A stretch of 64,000 nucleotides of DNA from an uncultured Clostridium sp. (GTDB taxonomy: Bacteria > Bacillota > Clostridia > TANB77 > CAG-508): positions 16,963 through 80,962 of the forward strand of contig CANOWW010000007.1 in the NCBI GenBank assembly GCA_947571115.1. The letters are read 5' to 3'. Each line of letters begins with the position of its first letter. Position 1 is the first letter of the stretch. Under the pieces are notes generated by a model. It ran no database searches. It was not told where the DNA came from and worked only from the letters and a program-made list of their open reading frames with translations. This document shows positions 42,602 through 50,418 of the stretch, in pieces. Made by a program: the position numbers and the translations under genes.

Positions 42602-43180
42602 GTGATTAAAAAGTTTGGAATGATTGTAATCGGAATAGTGATAGGATTAGTAACAGGATACACAAGAAGTTTCAATCCAATAAGTTTTTGGGCATTTTCG
42701 GATTTAGCGGCAAGATATGGTTTCTGGATTTTGACAGTGACCTTGATTGCTATCACGGCCGAAAACCAAAAAGATGCTTGGCTAAGCAGTTTTTTGTACA
42801 TGGCATTTATGTGTGTTTCGTATTATCTATTTTTGTACGCCAAAAACGGTATTTTTTATGGCAAGCAATTTATTCTGTGGCTAGCTTTTTCAGTAGTCGC
42901 GGCGTTTTATAGTGGTTTGCTGAACAAAAGACGAAATGCTTTTTTGTGCTCTGTTCCGCTGATATTGTTAGGAATTGAGGGACTAGATTTGCTAGATGTT
43001 TTTGTCAAATGGCGCTCGAATTTTATGCAATTAATGATTGATTTAGTTGGCTTTGTTTTGCTATTTGTGCTTTTTGCGAAAAATCAAGATAAAAAATATG
43101 TCAAAACAATGGCACTTTTTACGTTTGCTGTTGTGGCGATAGTTTGTGCGATATTTTTGGTTTTATGGTCAATTGGATAG
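42602..43180 (+). CDS. Membrane protein, six-helix type, paralogue 1
   Basis: 192 aa from a GTG with AAAGGGAA upstream. Six predicted membrane helices (MIVIGIVIGLVTGYTR, GFWILTVTLIAITA, FLYMAFMCVSYYLFLYA, ILWLAFSVVAAFYSGLL, and two more). The Trp/Phe motif FWAFSDLAARYGFWI and the order of helices resemble DUF6518-like proteins. Function unknown. The next gene, 12 bp downstream, is its paralogue. Confidence 0.7.
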   Translation: MIKKFGMIVIGIVIGLVTGYTRSFNPISFWAFSDLAARYGFWILTVTLIAITAENQKDAWLSSFLYMAFMCVSYYLFLYAKNGIFYGKQFILWLAFSVVAAFYSGLLNKRRNAFLCSVPLILLGIEGLDLLDVFVKWRSNFMQLMIDLVGFVLLFVLFAKNQDKKYVKTMALFTFAVVAIVCAIFLVLWSIG

Positions 43181-43192
43181 GGGGGGAAAGCG

Positions 43193-43819
43193 ATGTTGCA
43201 AGATAAATTAATTTCTTATAGCAAAATATTTTTAGTAGGAGTAGTTGTTGGAATTCTCACAAGGCTTACGGATTTGTTGCCAGCAGGCGGTTTATGGGCA
43301 TTTGAGTCCATAGCGACATTATTTGGATTTTGGATTGTGAGCGTGACAGTGCTTGTCAGGTACAGTTCTTCTCATAAAAACGCTGGATTGAATGTGCTTT
43401 TGTATATGGTTGGAATGACAATCAGCTTTTATGTGTCACAATATGTTTTAGGACAGTTTTGGAGCAAGTTTGATAATGGCGGTTTTAAAACCAGTTTATG
43501 CATTACCTATTTGGTTTTATCAGGGATTTGTGGTATTGGTGGATATGTATTGTATTTTTGGAACCAAGAAAATAAATTGCGTTCTGTTTTGTTGGCATTG
43601 CCAGTGAGCGCCCTATTGGCAGAAGGAACCGCAACGCTAATCTACTTTCTAGAGCATAAAACGTACTTGTTTCAAGTGCTGTTTGACTGGATAAGTGCTC
43701 TAATATTGGGGATTCTATTTTATAAAAAATCGAGTAACAAAGCGATATATTTTTTGGTCATGCTAGTTGTTGCTGTGATTATATATGCGGTAATTTATGG
43801 GCCTTTTTTGAATATTTAG
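43193..43819 (+). CDS. Membrane protein, six-helix type, paralogue 2
   Basis: 208 aa, strong GGGGGG-type site. Same layout as the gene before it: IFLVGVVVGILTRLTDLLP, LWAFESIATLFGFWIVSVTVLV, LLYMVGMTISFYVSQY. The shared pattern WAF-S-A---GFWI--VT identifies a tandem duplication. Substrate or partner unknown. Followed by a strong terminator shared with the convergent gene. Confidence 0.7.
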   Translation: MLQDKLISYSKIFLVGVVVGILTRLTDLLPAGGLWAFESIATLFGFWIVSVTVLVRYSSSHKNAGLNVLLYMVGMTISFYVSQYVLGQFWSKFDNGGFKTSLCITYLVLSGICGIGGYVLYFWNQENKLRSVLLALPVSALLAEGTATLIYFLEHKTYLFQVLFDWISALILGILFYKKSSNKAIYFLVMLVVAVIIYAVIYGPFLNI

Positions 43820-43820
43820 C

Positions 43821-43869
43821 ACAACCCCAGCAAAGAACCGAGTGGCTCTGTGCTGGGGTTGTTTTTGTT
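43821..43869. terminator. Bidirectional terminator
   Basis: ACAACCCCAGCA pairs with TGCTGGGGTTGT; the 18-nt loop can pair further (GAACCGAG with GGCTC). T run on the right, A run opposite. Confidence 0.8.
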
Positions 43870-44425
43870 ACATTTCTTCGTAAATCACTGTCAAATCAAA
43901 TTGAGCAGAAGATTTCAGGAAGAAATGAAAATGTTCTGTTTCATGATGGTAGCCTGAATAAAATTGCTTTTTGTTTTTTTTCAGACCAGTTACATGAAGC
44001 AGAGTGAACTTGTATGTTGCATCTGTGTGCAAGTTTAAAAATGTACTGCCGAAAGCATTTTGCTTCAGGATCGATTGATAGTCGACCAGCATCTGAGAAA
44101 GCAAATCAGAGACATCAAAGCTACCGAAAAGGCAAGTTACAATAGGTGTAACAACAGGGAGGCAAAATGCCTCGCCGACGTGCATTTTGGTGTAAATCTG
44201 CATGAATTCGGCAATTCCGATGTCAGAAAATTTTTCTTTCAGAAAATCGTCTAGTGTTTCTGCTGGTGCTAGGAAGATTTGAGCAGGGCTAGCGGCGACT
44301 TTTGTTGCTAACTCTGAAGTAGAGTTGAGTTTTGGAAATTGTTGAAGCAGTTTTTCAAATTCCCCAGTATTATTGTCGAAAATCCGAAGTGGGGAAAGCT
44401 CTTGTAATAAATTCATTTCATTCAT
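43868..44425 (-). CDS. Hypothetical protein, 185 aa
   Basis: ATG 44425 with AGGAGG upstream is chosen over the longer frame from 44485. Sequence MNEMNLLQELSPLRIFDNNTG, with LATKVAASPAQIFLAPAET, FCLPVVTPIVTCLFGSFDVSD and a C-terminal beta-rich part (TYKFTLLHVTGLKKNKKQF). No signal peptide. Not recognised. A divergent arrangement with the HEPN-like gene, each with its own promoter. Confidence 0.7.
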   Translation of the reverse strand: MNEMNLLQELSPLRIFDNNTGEFEKLLQQFPKLNSTSELATKVAASPAQIFLAPAETLDDFLKEKFSDIGIAEFMQIYTKMHVGEAFCLPVVTPIVTCLFGSFDVSDLLSQMLVDYQSILKQNAFGSTFLNLHTDATYKFTLLHVTGLKKNKKQFYSGYHHETEHFHFFLKSSAQFDLTVIYEEM

Positions 44426-44553
44426 ATTGTTAATACCTCCTGTTTTTATTGGAATGAAAATTTTTGTATTGAATATACAATACATATTATATATAGTAAC
44501 ATAAAATTATGGATTTGTCAAATTTGAATTAATAACAAGTTATCCTTTAATAT

Positions 44554-44582
44554 TTGACAAATGTAAAAACGCATATTATAAT
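44554..44582 (+). promoter_or_regulatory. Promoter of the HEPN-like gene
   Basis: TTGACA, 17-bp spacer, TATAAT. A divergent TTGACA on the other strand at 44516-44521 serves the gene at 43868. Confidence 0.7.
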
Positions 44583-44630
44583 AATTTTAATAACTAGAAA
44601 TTTAGTTATTAAATTATGGGGGAAACTTTT

Positions 44631-45182
44631 ATGGAATTAGTAGAATATAAAAAATCTATAAACAAGAGTAAATTTAATGATGAACAGATTAAAGTAATAT
44701 GGGAATTTTATGTTACAAAAGCGCTAACAGACTCAGCTAGTCAAAGAAGAAAAATACAAGAGGATTATGGATATAAAAATATACCATTAAAAGAAATGAA
44801 ATTATTAGCAAGTTTTAGTGATGAGAATTATAAAATGTTACTAGCAGATAAAATTGAAGGAACATTAAAAAGATTTAATTTATTTTTTGATGATGGTTTA
44901 AAAGATATAGATACTCCTAAAGCTGTATTTATATCTCCATACTATATAGAAGATGAAAATAAACCCAAAGCCAAAAAAGGAGAAGGAGAAATTTTATTAG
45001 AACATATAAGAAATAGTTTTGCTCATGGAAATACATATTTTTTTGAAAATGGTATGATGATGTTAGAGGATAAAAACGGAAATAAAATTACTGCTAGAAT
45101 ATTACTTAGACAAAAGGTTTTGCTAGATTGGATAAATTTAATTGATAAAGACCAACGATATTATATAATTAGACAAGTATAG
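44631..45182 (+). CDS. HEPN-like protein
   Basis: 183 aa. ATG 44631 follows GGGGGAAA; an ATG at 44616 overlaps that site. Near the C-terminus EILLEHIRNSFAHGNTYFF contains RNSFAH (about residues 127-132), the Rx4H RNase motif of HEPN proteins, within a helical background. HEPN RNases act in defence, toxin-antitoxin and abortive infection. No partner nucleotidyltransferase gene is next to it. Composition is AT-rich like the mobile element cargo, hinting at transfer. Could also be a non-catalytic HEPN-fold protein. Confidence 0.6.
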   Translation: MELVEYKKSINKSKFNDEQIKVIWEFYVTKALTDSASQRRKIQEDYGYKNIPLKEMKLLASFSDENYKMLLADKIEGTLKRFNLFFDDGLKDIDTPKAVFISPYYIEDENKPKAKKGEGEILLEHIRNSFAHGNTYFFENGMMMLEDKNGNKITARILLRQKVLLDWINLIDKDQRYYIIRQV

Positions 45183-45334
45183 AAATAACATTGTTTACAA
45201 ACGTGGATTTGATAAAATTAAAAAATATTATTTGGATACTTCTTAAATTAATATACTAAAACTTTTATTGAATTTTTATAATTGCTTTTTGTAGTTAAAA
45301 TATTTTTTAATGCAATTTGATAAAAAATAATAAT

Positions 45335-45371
45335 AAAACAATGAAACTTAATAACTTTCATTGTTTTTTCT
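45335..45371 (+). terminator. Terminator downstream of the HEPN-like gene
   Basis: AAAACAATGAAA and TTTCATTGTTTT with T run; the A run on the left means it can also end transcripts of the tRNA on the other strand. The stretch 45183-45334 shows only AT-rich sequence. Confidence 0.7.
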
Positions 45372-45377
45372 AGTTTT

Positions 45378-45451
45378 TGGAGGCGCCACCCGGATTTGAA
45401 CCGGGGATCAGAGTTTTGCAGACTCGTGCCTTACCACTTGGCTATAGCGCC
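45378..45451 (-). tRNA. tRNA-Cys (GCA)
   Basis: On the minus strand the acceptor GGCGCTA pairs with TGGCGCC, discriminator T and encoded CCA follow. Anticodon loop CTGCAAA gives anticodon GCA. D-arm (AGCCAAGTGGTAAGGC) and T-arm (CCGGTTCAAATCCGG) are regular. 74 nt with CCA. Confidence 0.95.
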
Positions 45452-45535
45452 GAATATATCATTTTGTCACACGCTAAATTATTATAACGTATATTTCATT
45501 ATATGTCAAGAGAATCAAAAAAATTCCTAATATTT

Positions 45536-45853
45536 TTATAATTTATTATATTTTTTACTACTACCTTTTGATTTCTCGACAGGATATTTCTTCTTTGTTT
45601 TTTCTAATTTATCTAAAATAATTTGTTTTGGGTTAGCCTCTAATTTCATTGCCATTTGGAAACAGTAAGTAAATACATCCGCTAATTCCTCGACGGCTTC
45701 TTGACGATTATAATTTTCACTATCCCACTGGAAACACTCTAGCAATTCGCCAGCCTCAATGCAAATTGATTTAGCTAAATTTTCTGGAGAATGAAATTGG
45801 TCCCAGTCTCTTTCCTTATTAAAATTTTCTAATTTATCTATAATTTCTTTCAT
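45536..45853 (-). CDS. MazG-type nucleotide pyrophosphohydrolase
   Basis: 105 aa, GAGGTAAC site. All-alpha NTP pyrophosphatase motifs: NFNKERDWDQFHSPENLAKSICIEAGELLECFQW and EEVADV-like AVEELADVFTYCFQMA. The EAGELLE and EELADV parts carry the Mg-binding Glu and Asp. Likely hydrolyses dCTP or modified dNTPs to monophosphates. Single-domain, as in the short MazG/DCTPP1 group. A lone gene upstream of a divergent promoter. Confidence 0.88.
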   Translation of the reverse strand: MKEIIDKLENFNKERDWDQFHSPENLAKSICIEAGELLECFQWDSENYNRQEAVEELADVFTYCFQMAMKLEANPKQIILDKLEKTKKKYPVEKSKGSSKKYNKL

Positions 45854-45918
45854 ATGTTACCTCACTTATTCTATTTTATATCACAAAAAACTTGATTTTT
45901 CAAATAAATTTTTCTCAT

Positions 45919-45947
45919 TTGACAACACTTTTTTTTCATGATATAAT
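45919..45947 (+). promoter_or_regulatory. Promoter of the gene at 45976
   Basis: TTGACA, 17-bp spacer, TATAAT. Confidence 0.75.
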
Positions 45948-45975
45948 CATCTCGTATCACAAAAAGGAGAAAAAA

Positions 45976-46701
45976 ATGGAAAACAAGAGAAGTATTAAAA
46001 ACATAAGAATATTGATAATACTAACTTTTTTGATATTTGTAATCGGAATTGCGGTGGGGATATTTCAGAAAGAAACGGTTACTGAAAAAATGGCAGCAAT
46101 GACGAAGGTAGAAGAACCGCTTGAAATAGCCAATACGATTGATACCGAAACTCTTATTGCAGCTTATACACCAAGACGTGAAGTTGCAAGCGAAGAAGTA
46201 GTTTCCAGATATGCCAAAGCGCGTGAGCGTGCAATGTACAATTCTGTTGACGAAATCAAGATTTCAAAAGACATGGACTTGACTGTAAGGTGTAATGTTT
46301 CAAGAGATGACTTTATTGCTTTGATAGCAGGTGTACGAGCAGATACGTCGGGTTTTTTTGAGCAAAATGCAGGCACTATTTATGATTTATGTGAAAAATA
46401 TCAAATTAACGAAATCTTTTTCTGTGGGTTGATTTCAGCAGAATCAGGTTGGACAATTGCGGACAACCATAGAAGAACTCACAATTACATCAGTTTAATG
46501 GGAAAAGGTGGTTCACTTTTGCAATTTGCCTCTGTGGAAATTGGCTTGGAAAAAGCAGCCAATACTTTGCACACTAACTATTTGTCTGAGCGAGGAAGAT
46601 TTTATTATGGTAAGACCTTAGAAGCTGTGCGTACAAGATTTTGCCCAGTTAATCCAGGTTGGACTAATCTAGTTTATGGAAGAATGCAGCAAATTATATA
46701 A
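45976..46701 (+). CDS. Membrane-anchored lysozyme-like protein
   Basis: 241 aa; ATG 45976 follows AAGGAG. A signal anchor at about residues 12-30 (ILIILTFLIFVIGIAVGIF), a short stalk, then a lysozyme-like domain: SRDDFIALIAGVRADTS, IYDLCEKYQINEIFFCGLISAESGW, HNYISLMGKGG, EIGLEKAANTLHTNYL and RGRFYYGKTLEAV. The Glu in SAESGW is the likely catalytic acid. Same domain as the protein at 41319 (CAWESGW). Its 3' end, including the stop, is copied at about 47408. Confidence 0.78.
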   Translation: MENKRSIKNIRILIILTFLIFVIGIAVGIFQKETVTEKMAAMTKVEEPLEIANTIDTETLIAAYTPRREVASEEVVSRYAKARERAMYNSVDEIKISKDMDLTVRCNVSRDDFIALIAGVRADTSGFFEQNAGTIYDLCEKYQINEIFFCGLISAESGWTIADNHRRTHNYISLMGKGGSLLQFASVEIGLEKAANTLHTNYLSERGRFYYGKTLEAVRTRFCPVNPGWTNLVYGRMQQII

Positions 46702-46713
46702 AAACAAAATGCA
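46673..46713 (+). repeat. Lysozyme-like gene 3' end, source of a duplicated segment
   Basis: About 40 bp from TTATGGAAGAATGC through the stop codon to AATGCAG recur with two small differences at 47408-47450. Confidence 0.7.
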
Positions 46714-46735
46714 GGCAAAAGTCTGCGTTTTTTTT
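46709..46735 (+). terminator. Terminator of the lysozyme-like gene
   Basis: ATGCAGGC and GTCTGCGT (two G-U pairs) around AAAA, then eight T. Confidence 0.7.
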
Positions 46736-46740
46736 GTAAA

Positions 46741-46769
46741 TTGACAAATAATAAAAGATATATTATAAT
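46741..46769 (+). promoter_or_regulatory. Promoter of the LRR gene at 46841
   Basis: TTGACA, 17-bp spacer, TATAAT. Confidence 0.75.
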
Positions 46770-46840
46770 AATAGAAAAATAGTTGTATGTCAACAATAAC
46801 TTGTTATAGCAAGTTAAGTAAACGCAGGAAGGAGAGTTTT

Positions 46841-47299
46841 ATGCTTATACTTGAAAGAAAAGATGGAGGAAAAGAAATAGTAAATTTGCCGAGTGAGCAG
46901 AATTACATCAGGAAACAAGCTTTTGTTTATCGGGAAGACATAACAAAAGTTTTAATTCCTGAAGGGATTCAGACCATTCAAAAGGAAGCATTTTGGTGCT
47001 GTAATGCGCTAGAAACTGTGGAATTTCCACAGAGCTTGTTCCTAATCGAGGAAGAAGCTTTTGCTGGATGTAAATGTTTGAAAAGGATAGAAATGCCAGA
47101 TAATCTTGAGGAAATAAAGGAATTGGCATTTTTTGCAGCAGGATTGGAAGAAGTATATTTGTCCGAAGCAGTAAAGAAAGTTGGAAGTAAAGCATTTTCC
47201 ACATGTAAAAAATTGAGAAAGGTAAAACTTTCCAGAAACACGGCAGTGGCAAAAGATGCTTTTGAAGACTGCTACAATCTGGAAATCGAGTATTTCTAA
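46841..47299 (+). CDS. Small leucine-rich-repeat (LRR_5) protein
   Basis: 152 aa; ATG 46841 after GGAAGGAGAG. Five LRR_5 units: ITKVLIPEGIQTIQKEAFWC, LETVEFPQSLFLIEEEAFAG, LKRIEMPDNLEEIKELAFFA, LEEVYLSEAVKKVGSKAFST, LRKVKLSRNTAVAKDAFED. No signal peptide, so it should be cytoplasmic, unlike the pilin-linked LRR protein at 23241. Probably a protein-binding scaffold. A terminator that is one copy of the 76-bp repeat follows. Confidence 0.8.
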   Translation: MLILERKDGGKEIVNLPSEQNYIRKQAFVYREDITKVLIPEGIQTIQKEAFWCCNALETVEFPQSLFLIEEEAFAGCKCLKRIEMPDNLEEIKELAFFAAGLEEVYLSEAVKKVGSKAFSTCKKLRKVKLSRNTAVAKDAFEDCYNLEIEYF

Positions 47300-47327
47300 G
47301 TGAGTATTAAAACTGCATAAGGAATAA

Positions 47328-47403
47328 AACCGAAAAGTTCAGGGGAGAATATTTCTTCTCTGGGCTTTTCGGTTTTTTTGCAAAAAATTTACAAGTTGGA
47401 TAC
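47328..47403 (+). repeat. 76-bp direct repeat, copy 1 (terminator plus motif)
   Basis: Contains a strong terminator (AACCGAAAAG...CTTTTCGGTT, inner GGGGAGAA/TTCTCT, seven T) and then TTTACAAGTTGGATAC. Identical over all 76 bases to 48250-48325. Confidence 0.9.
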
Positions 47404-47407
47404 GTTT

Positions 47408-47450
47408 ATTATGGAAGAATGCAGCAAATTATATAAAAAACAAGAATGCA
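47408..47450 (+). repeat. Partial copy of the lysozyme-like gene 3' end
   Basis: Matches 46673-46713. It encodes nothing here and precedes a small hairpin AATGCAG/CTGCATT with T run (47444-47475). Confidence 0.7.
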
Positions 47451-47526
47451 GAATGAAAAACTGCATTTATTTTTTATCTTTGTCGGACTTTATTTTGAAA
47501 TTACCCTGAAATTCAGCATGCCAAAC

Positions 47527-47555
47527 TTGACAAATTATGTAAATTATGCTATAAT
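47527..47555 (+). promoter_or_regulatory. Promoter of the DGR-target-like gene
   Basis: TTGACA, 17-bp spacer, TATAAT. Confidence 0.75.
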
Positions 47556-47613
47556 ATAAATATAGAAACATTTGAACAAAACATTTTTCCTGATAAGGAA
47601 GAAAGGAGAAAAA

Positions 47614-48237
47614 ATGGCAGAACGGAAGATTTTAGCAACAGAATTGAGGGCAGAGGACCTTGAAGGTAAGAAACTCAAAGTGAGCTACGAGGCAGGAGGC
47701 GTGGAGAAATGGAAGCTGTTTTTTGATGGAGAAAAGTCCAATTTAATTGCGGCGGACTATGTTCCAACGAACCTTCTGGACATGACAGGATATTCTGTAA
47801 AAAAAGTAGGAGAGTATACGGTCTATAGTAGCTCGGAAGTGGAAGGTTTGGTTGCTTGGATGAAAGATCCACTCAAGTGGGAAATGTTTGCCGCTGGTAT
47901 TCCAGGAGCAAAAGCAGCAGGGGGACCTACATTGAAACAGTTTTGCGGCTGTTGGAACGTAATGAATCCACAGCAAAAAGTATCTCCAAATGATGGATGG
48001 ATTAACTTGGAGAGACCCAAAAAGTTATTTGTTCCACATAAAGATATATGGAATGACTGTCGGGGATACTGGCTGGCTTCGACTTGCGGCTCCTACGCGT
48101 GGTTTGTGGACCACAGCGGTAACGCCACCCACTACTACGTCTACGACGACCTCTACGGAATTCGTCCGTTAGTCACTCTGACATCTGAAGTCGGGGTGCA
48201 GTATGACGAAGAGCTCGGAATGTGGCTGCTGGTGTAG
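47614..48237 (+). CDS. Putative DGR variable protein (C-type-lectin/FGE-like end)
   Basis: 207 aa, AAAGGAG site. N-terminal and middle parts (KWKLFFDGEKSNLIAADYVP, EVEGLVAWMKDPLKW, LKQFCGCWN) lead to a C-terminal segment GYWLAS...GIRPLVTL, the layout of retroelement target proteins and DUF6273-like folds. Between these, 19 of 24 codons (48085-48156) end in C, many NAC, in a genome that otherwise avoids C-ending codons. That is the signature left by adenine-directed mutagenesis of AAC codons. No reverse transcriptase or template repeat is in the window. Flanked by 76-bp direct repeats. It could simply be a recently transferred GC-rich fragment. Confidence 0.65.
   Translation: MAERKILATELRAEDLEGKKLKVSYEAGGVEKWKLFFDGEKSNLIAADYVPTNLLDMTGYSVKKVGEYTVYSSSEVEGLVAWMKDPLKWEMFAAGIPGAKAAGGPTLKQFCGCWNVMNPQQKVSPNDGWINLERPKKLFVPHKDIWNDCRGYWLASTCGSYAWFVDHSGNATHYYVYDDLYGIRPLVTLTSEVGVQYDEELGMWLLV
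48085..48156 (+). other. Candidate DGR variable region
   Basis: 24 codons from TGC to TAC with 19 NNC codons (TAC six times, GAC three, CAC two, plus AGC, AAC, GCC, ACC, GTC, CTC and others). Bordered by GGATACTGGCTGGCTTCG before and GGAATTCGTCCG after, which would be the invariant ends. Confidence 0.55.
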
Positions 48238-48249
48238 AATGGGTAAGAT

Positions 48250-48325
48250 AACCGAAAAGTTCAGGGGAGAATATTTCTTCTCTGGGCTTTTCGGTTTTTT
48301 TGCAAAAAATTTACAAGTTGGATAC
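48250..48325 (+). repeat. 76-bp direct repeat, copy 2
   Basis: Exact copy of 47328-47403, 922 bp downstream. Here it ends the DGR-target-like gene and supplies the motif upstream of the response-regulator promoter (TATAAT at 48336-48341). Confidence 0.9.
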
Positions 48326-48359
48326 ATTTTTCTGTTATAATAAAATCGGGAGGATAGAA

Positions 48360-49016
48360 ATGAACCGAATTTTAATTGTGGAGGATGAAATCGCGATTTG
48401 TGATTTGCTTAAAATTAGCCTAAGCGCGCAAGGATACCAATGCGAGTGCGCAAGTGATGGGGAAATGGCAGCAGATTTGCTCGAGCAAAAAAACTATGAT
48501 TTGGTTTTGTTGGATATTATGCTTCCGAAAATCGATGGCTATGAATTGTTGGAGTATATCAAGCAGACGACACAAACTCCTGTAATTTTTATAACAGCCA
48601 AAAGTCAAACAAAAGATAAAATCAAGGGGCTGATGCAGGGTGCAGATGATTATATTACCAAGCCGTTTGAAATGGGAGAGTTAATAGCGCGTGTGGAAGC
48701 GGTTTTGCGCAGATTTCACAAAACGAGTGATTGTATTGAAATAGAAAATGTTGTGATTAATGTGATGGCGAGGAGTGTGAAAAAAGAAAATGAGAAAATT
48801 GAACTAACGCCAAAGGAATTTGACTTGTTGTTGTTGCTTGTCCAAAATAAAAATATGGCGCTTTATCGAGACGTGATTTTTGAAAAAGTGTGGGGCGAAG
48901 AACTTGAATTTGAGACACGAACGCTGGATTTGCATATTCAAAGATTGAGGAAAAAGTTGGGCTGGAAAGACAAGATTAAAACAGTGTATCGCATTGGGTA
49001 TAGGTTAGAGGTGTAA
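48360..49016 (+). CDS. OmpR-family response regulator
   Basis: 218 aa; start after GGGAGGATAG. Receiver domain with ILIVEDEIAICDLL, VLLDIMLPKIDGYELL (phosphorylated Asp about 52) and FITAKSQTKDKI; then a winged helix with LTPKEFDLLLLLVQNKN and RTLDLHIQRLRKKLG. Pairs with the histidine kinase that starts 1 bp after its stop. Possible binding motif ACAAGTTGGATACA occurs in its own upstream region and, doubled, before the gene at 51242. Confidence 0.93.
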   Translation: MNRILIVEDEIAICDLLKISLSAQGYQCECASDGEMAADLLEQKNYDLVLLDIMLPKIDGYELLEYIKQTTQTPVIFITAKSQTKDKIKGLMQGADDYITKPFEMGELIARVEAVLRRFHKTSDCIEIENVVINVMARSVKKENEKIELTPKEFDLLLLLVQNKNMALYRDVIFEKVWGEELEFETRTLDLHIQRLRKKLGWKDKIKTVYRIGYRLEV

Positions 49017-49017
49017 A

Positions 49018-50418
49018 ATGAAGTTTTGGGTAAAATTGGATTTGAGCATTATTTTGATGATTGCTGTGATTTTGTCATGCAGTCGCTTTATGGTAGTCAG
49101 GCAAAATTTTAAATATTCCATTGAAAGCAGTGTGGAGCAGAACACAAACCAGCATCGTCTGGAGCGCTATTCGCTGGAAAGTAATATGATTAATAATATT
49201 CAGTTAGGGGAAGAGGTAACCAATGAAAAAATTGTGCAATCTATTCAATCTTTGTATTCGTATATGGAAAATGATGCTGGAAAAGTGGCGGTTTTTACGG
49301 ATAACCAAGAAATGATTTTTGGGAATTTTGACGAAATAGAAAAGGTGGCGATTGACGAATTTTTTTATCAAGAAATTGATAATTACGGTATTCGAAAAAT
49401 AGGAGACAAGCATTATATGCTATTTTTTTCACGTTGGTCGATTAATAATAAGGAAATTTATATGATCCATTTTTATGATGTGGAGGTCATTTATCAAATC
49501 AGAGAAAGGCAACTGATGGAAATGTTGTACATGGATGTTGTCATTTTGGTTGTTGCTTCGATTTTTATTTTGCTTTTTGCAAGATTTTTGACCAGACCAA
49601 TTGAAGTTTTGAATGAAACAAGCAAAAAAATTTCTTCTGGGGAATTTAACGAAAGAGCTCTTGTAAAAACAAATGACGAAATTGGGGAATTAGCGAAAAG
49701 TTTCAATAAAATGGCAGATGAAATCGAACATAAGATGCATTCTCTCGAACAGTCCATTCAAGCCAAAGACGATTTTATCACAGGTTTTTCGCATGAAATC
49801 AAAACACCTATGACGGCTATTATCGGGTATTCGGATTTATTAAGGCTTAAAAAGTGTGAGGAAAAAGTGACGTCAACAGCTTTGAATTATATTTATTCAG
49901 AGGCGAAAAGGCTAGAGGAACTTTCGCATAAATTGTTGGCATTGATGGAATTGACGGAGGATAGAATAGAGTTTAAATCTGTCAACATAAAAGTATTTTT
50001 GGAAAAAATGATAAAAAAAATAGAATGGGGGGACGTAATATTAGGACTCAATTTGCAAGAAGCAGAAGTAGAAATTGACCAAAGTTTGCTTGAAGTGGTC
50101 ATACGAAATTTAGTGCAAAATGCGAAAAAAGCAGAACCCAAAGATAAAAAAATTGCGATTTTTGGGGAACGTTTAGAAAATGGCAAATACAGAATTTCTG
50201 TGCTCGACAACGGAAGAGGAATTCCAAAGGAGCATTTGGCGCGAGTGACAGAGGATTTTTATATGGTAGATAAATCGCGCAGCAGGCAAAATGGTGGGAC
50301 TGGAATTGGGCTTTCTTTGTGCAAAAAAATTTTGGCATTCCATCATGCGCAAATCCAAATTGAAAGTGAAGAAAATGTGGGGACAAAAGTATTTTTTGAA
50401 TTGGAGGTAACTAAGTGA
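49018..50418 (+). CDS. Sensor histidine kinase
   Basis: 466 aa. Membrane helices at about residues 8-25 and 160-182 enclose an extracytoplasmic sensor of about 130 residues. HAMP region (ARFLTRPIEVLNETSKKISSG), HisKA with GFSHEIKTPMTAIIGY (His about 258), and HATPase with NLVQNAKKAEP (N box), LDNGRGIPKEHL (G1) and GGTGIGLSLCKKIL (G2). Its signal is unknown; neighbours suggest envelope stress. The next gene starts within its stop codon. Confidence 0.93.
   Translation: MKFWVKLDLSIILMIAVILSCSRFMVVRQNFKYSIESSVEQNTNQHRLERYSLESNMINNIQLGEEVTNEKIVQSIQSLYSYMENDAGKVAVFTDNQEMIFGNFDEIEKVAIDEFFYQEIDNYGIRKIGDKHYMLFFSRWSINNKEIYMIHFYDVEVIYQIRERQLMEMLYMDVVILVVASIFILLFARFLTRPIEVLNETSKKISSGEFNERALVKTNDEIGELAKSFNKMADEIEHKMHSLEQSIQAKDDFITGFSHEIKTPMTAIIGYSDLLRLKKCEEKVTSTALNYIYSEAKRLEELSHKLLALMELTEDRIEFKSVNIKVFLEKMIKKIEWGDVILGLNLQEAEVEIDQSLLEVVIRNLVQNAKKAEPKDKKIAIFGERLENGKYRISVLDNGRGIPKEHLARVTEDFYMVDKSRSRQNGGTGIGLSLCKKILAFHHAQIQIESEENVGTKVFFELEVTK

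Noticed and set aside
47600..48360. Complete DGR with reverse transcriptase in the window
   Set aside because: No reverse transcriptase motif (such as xADD) or template repeat was found on either strand.
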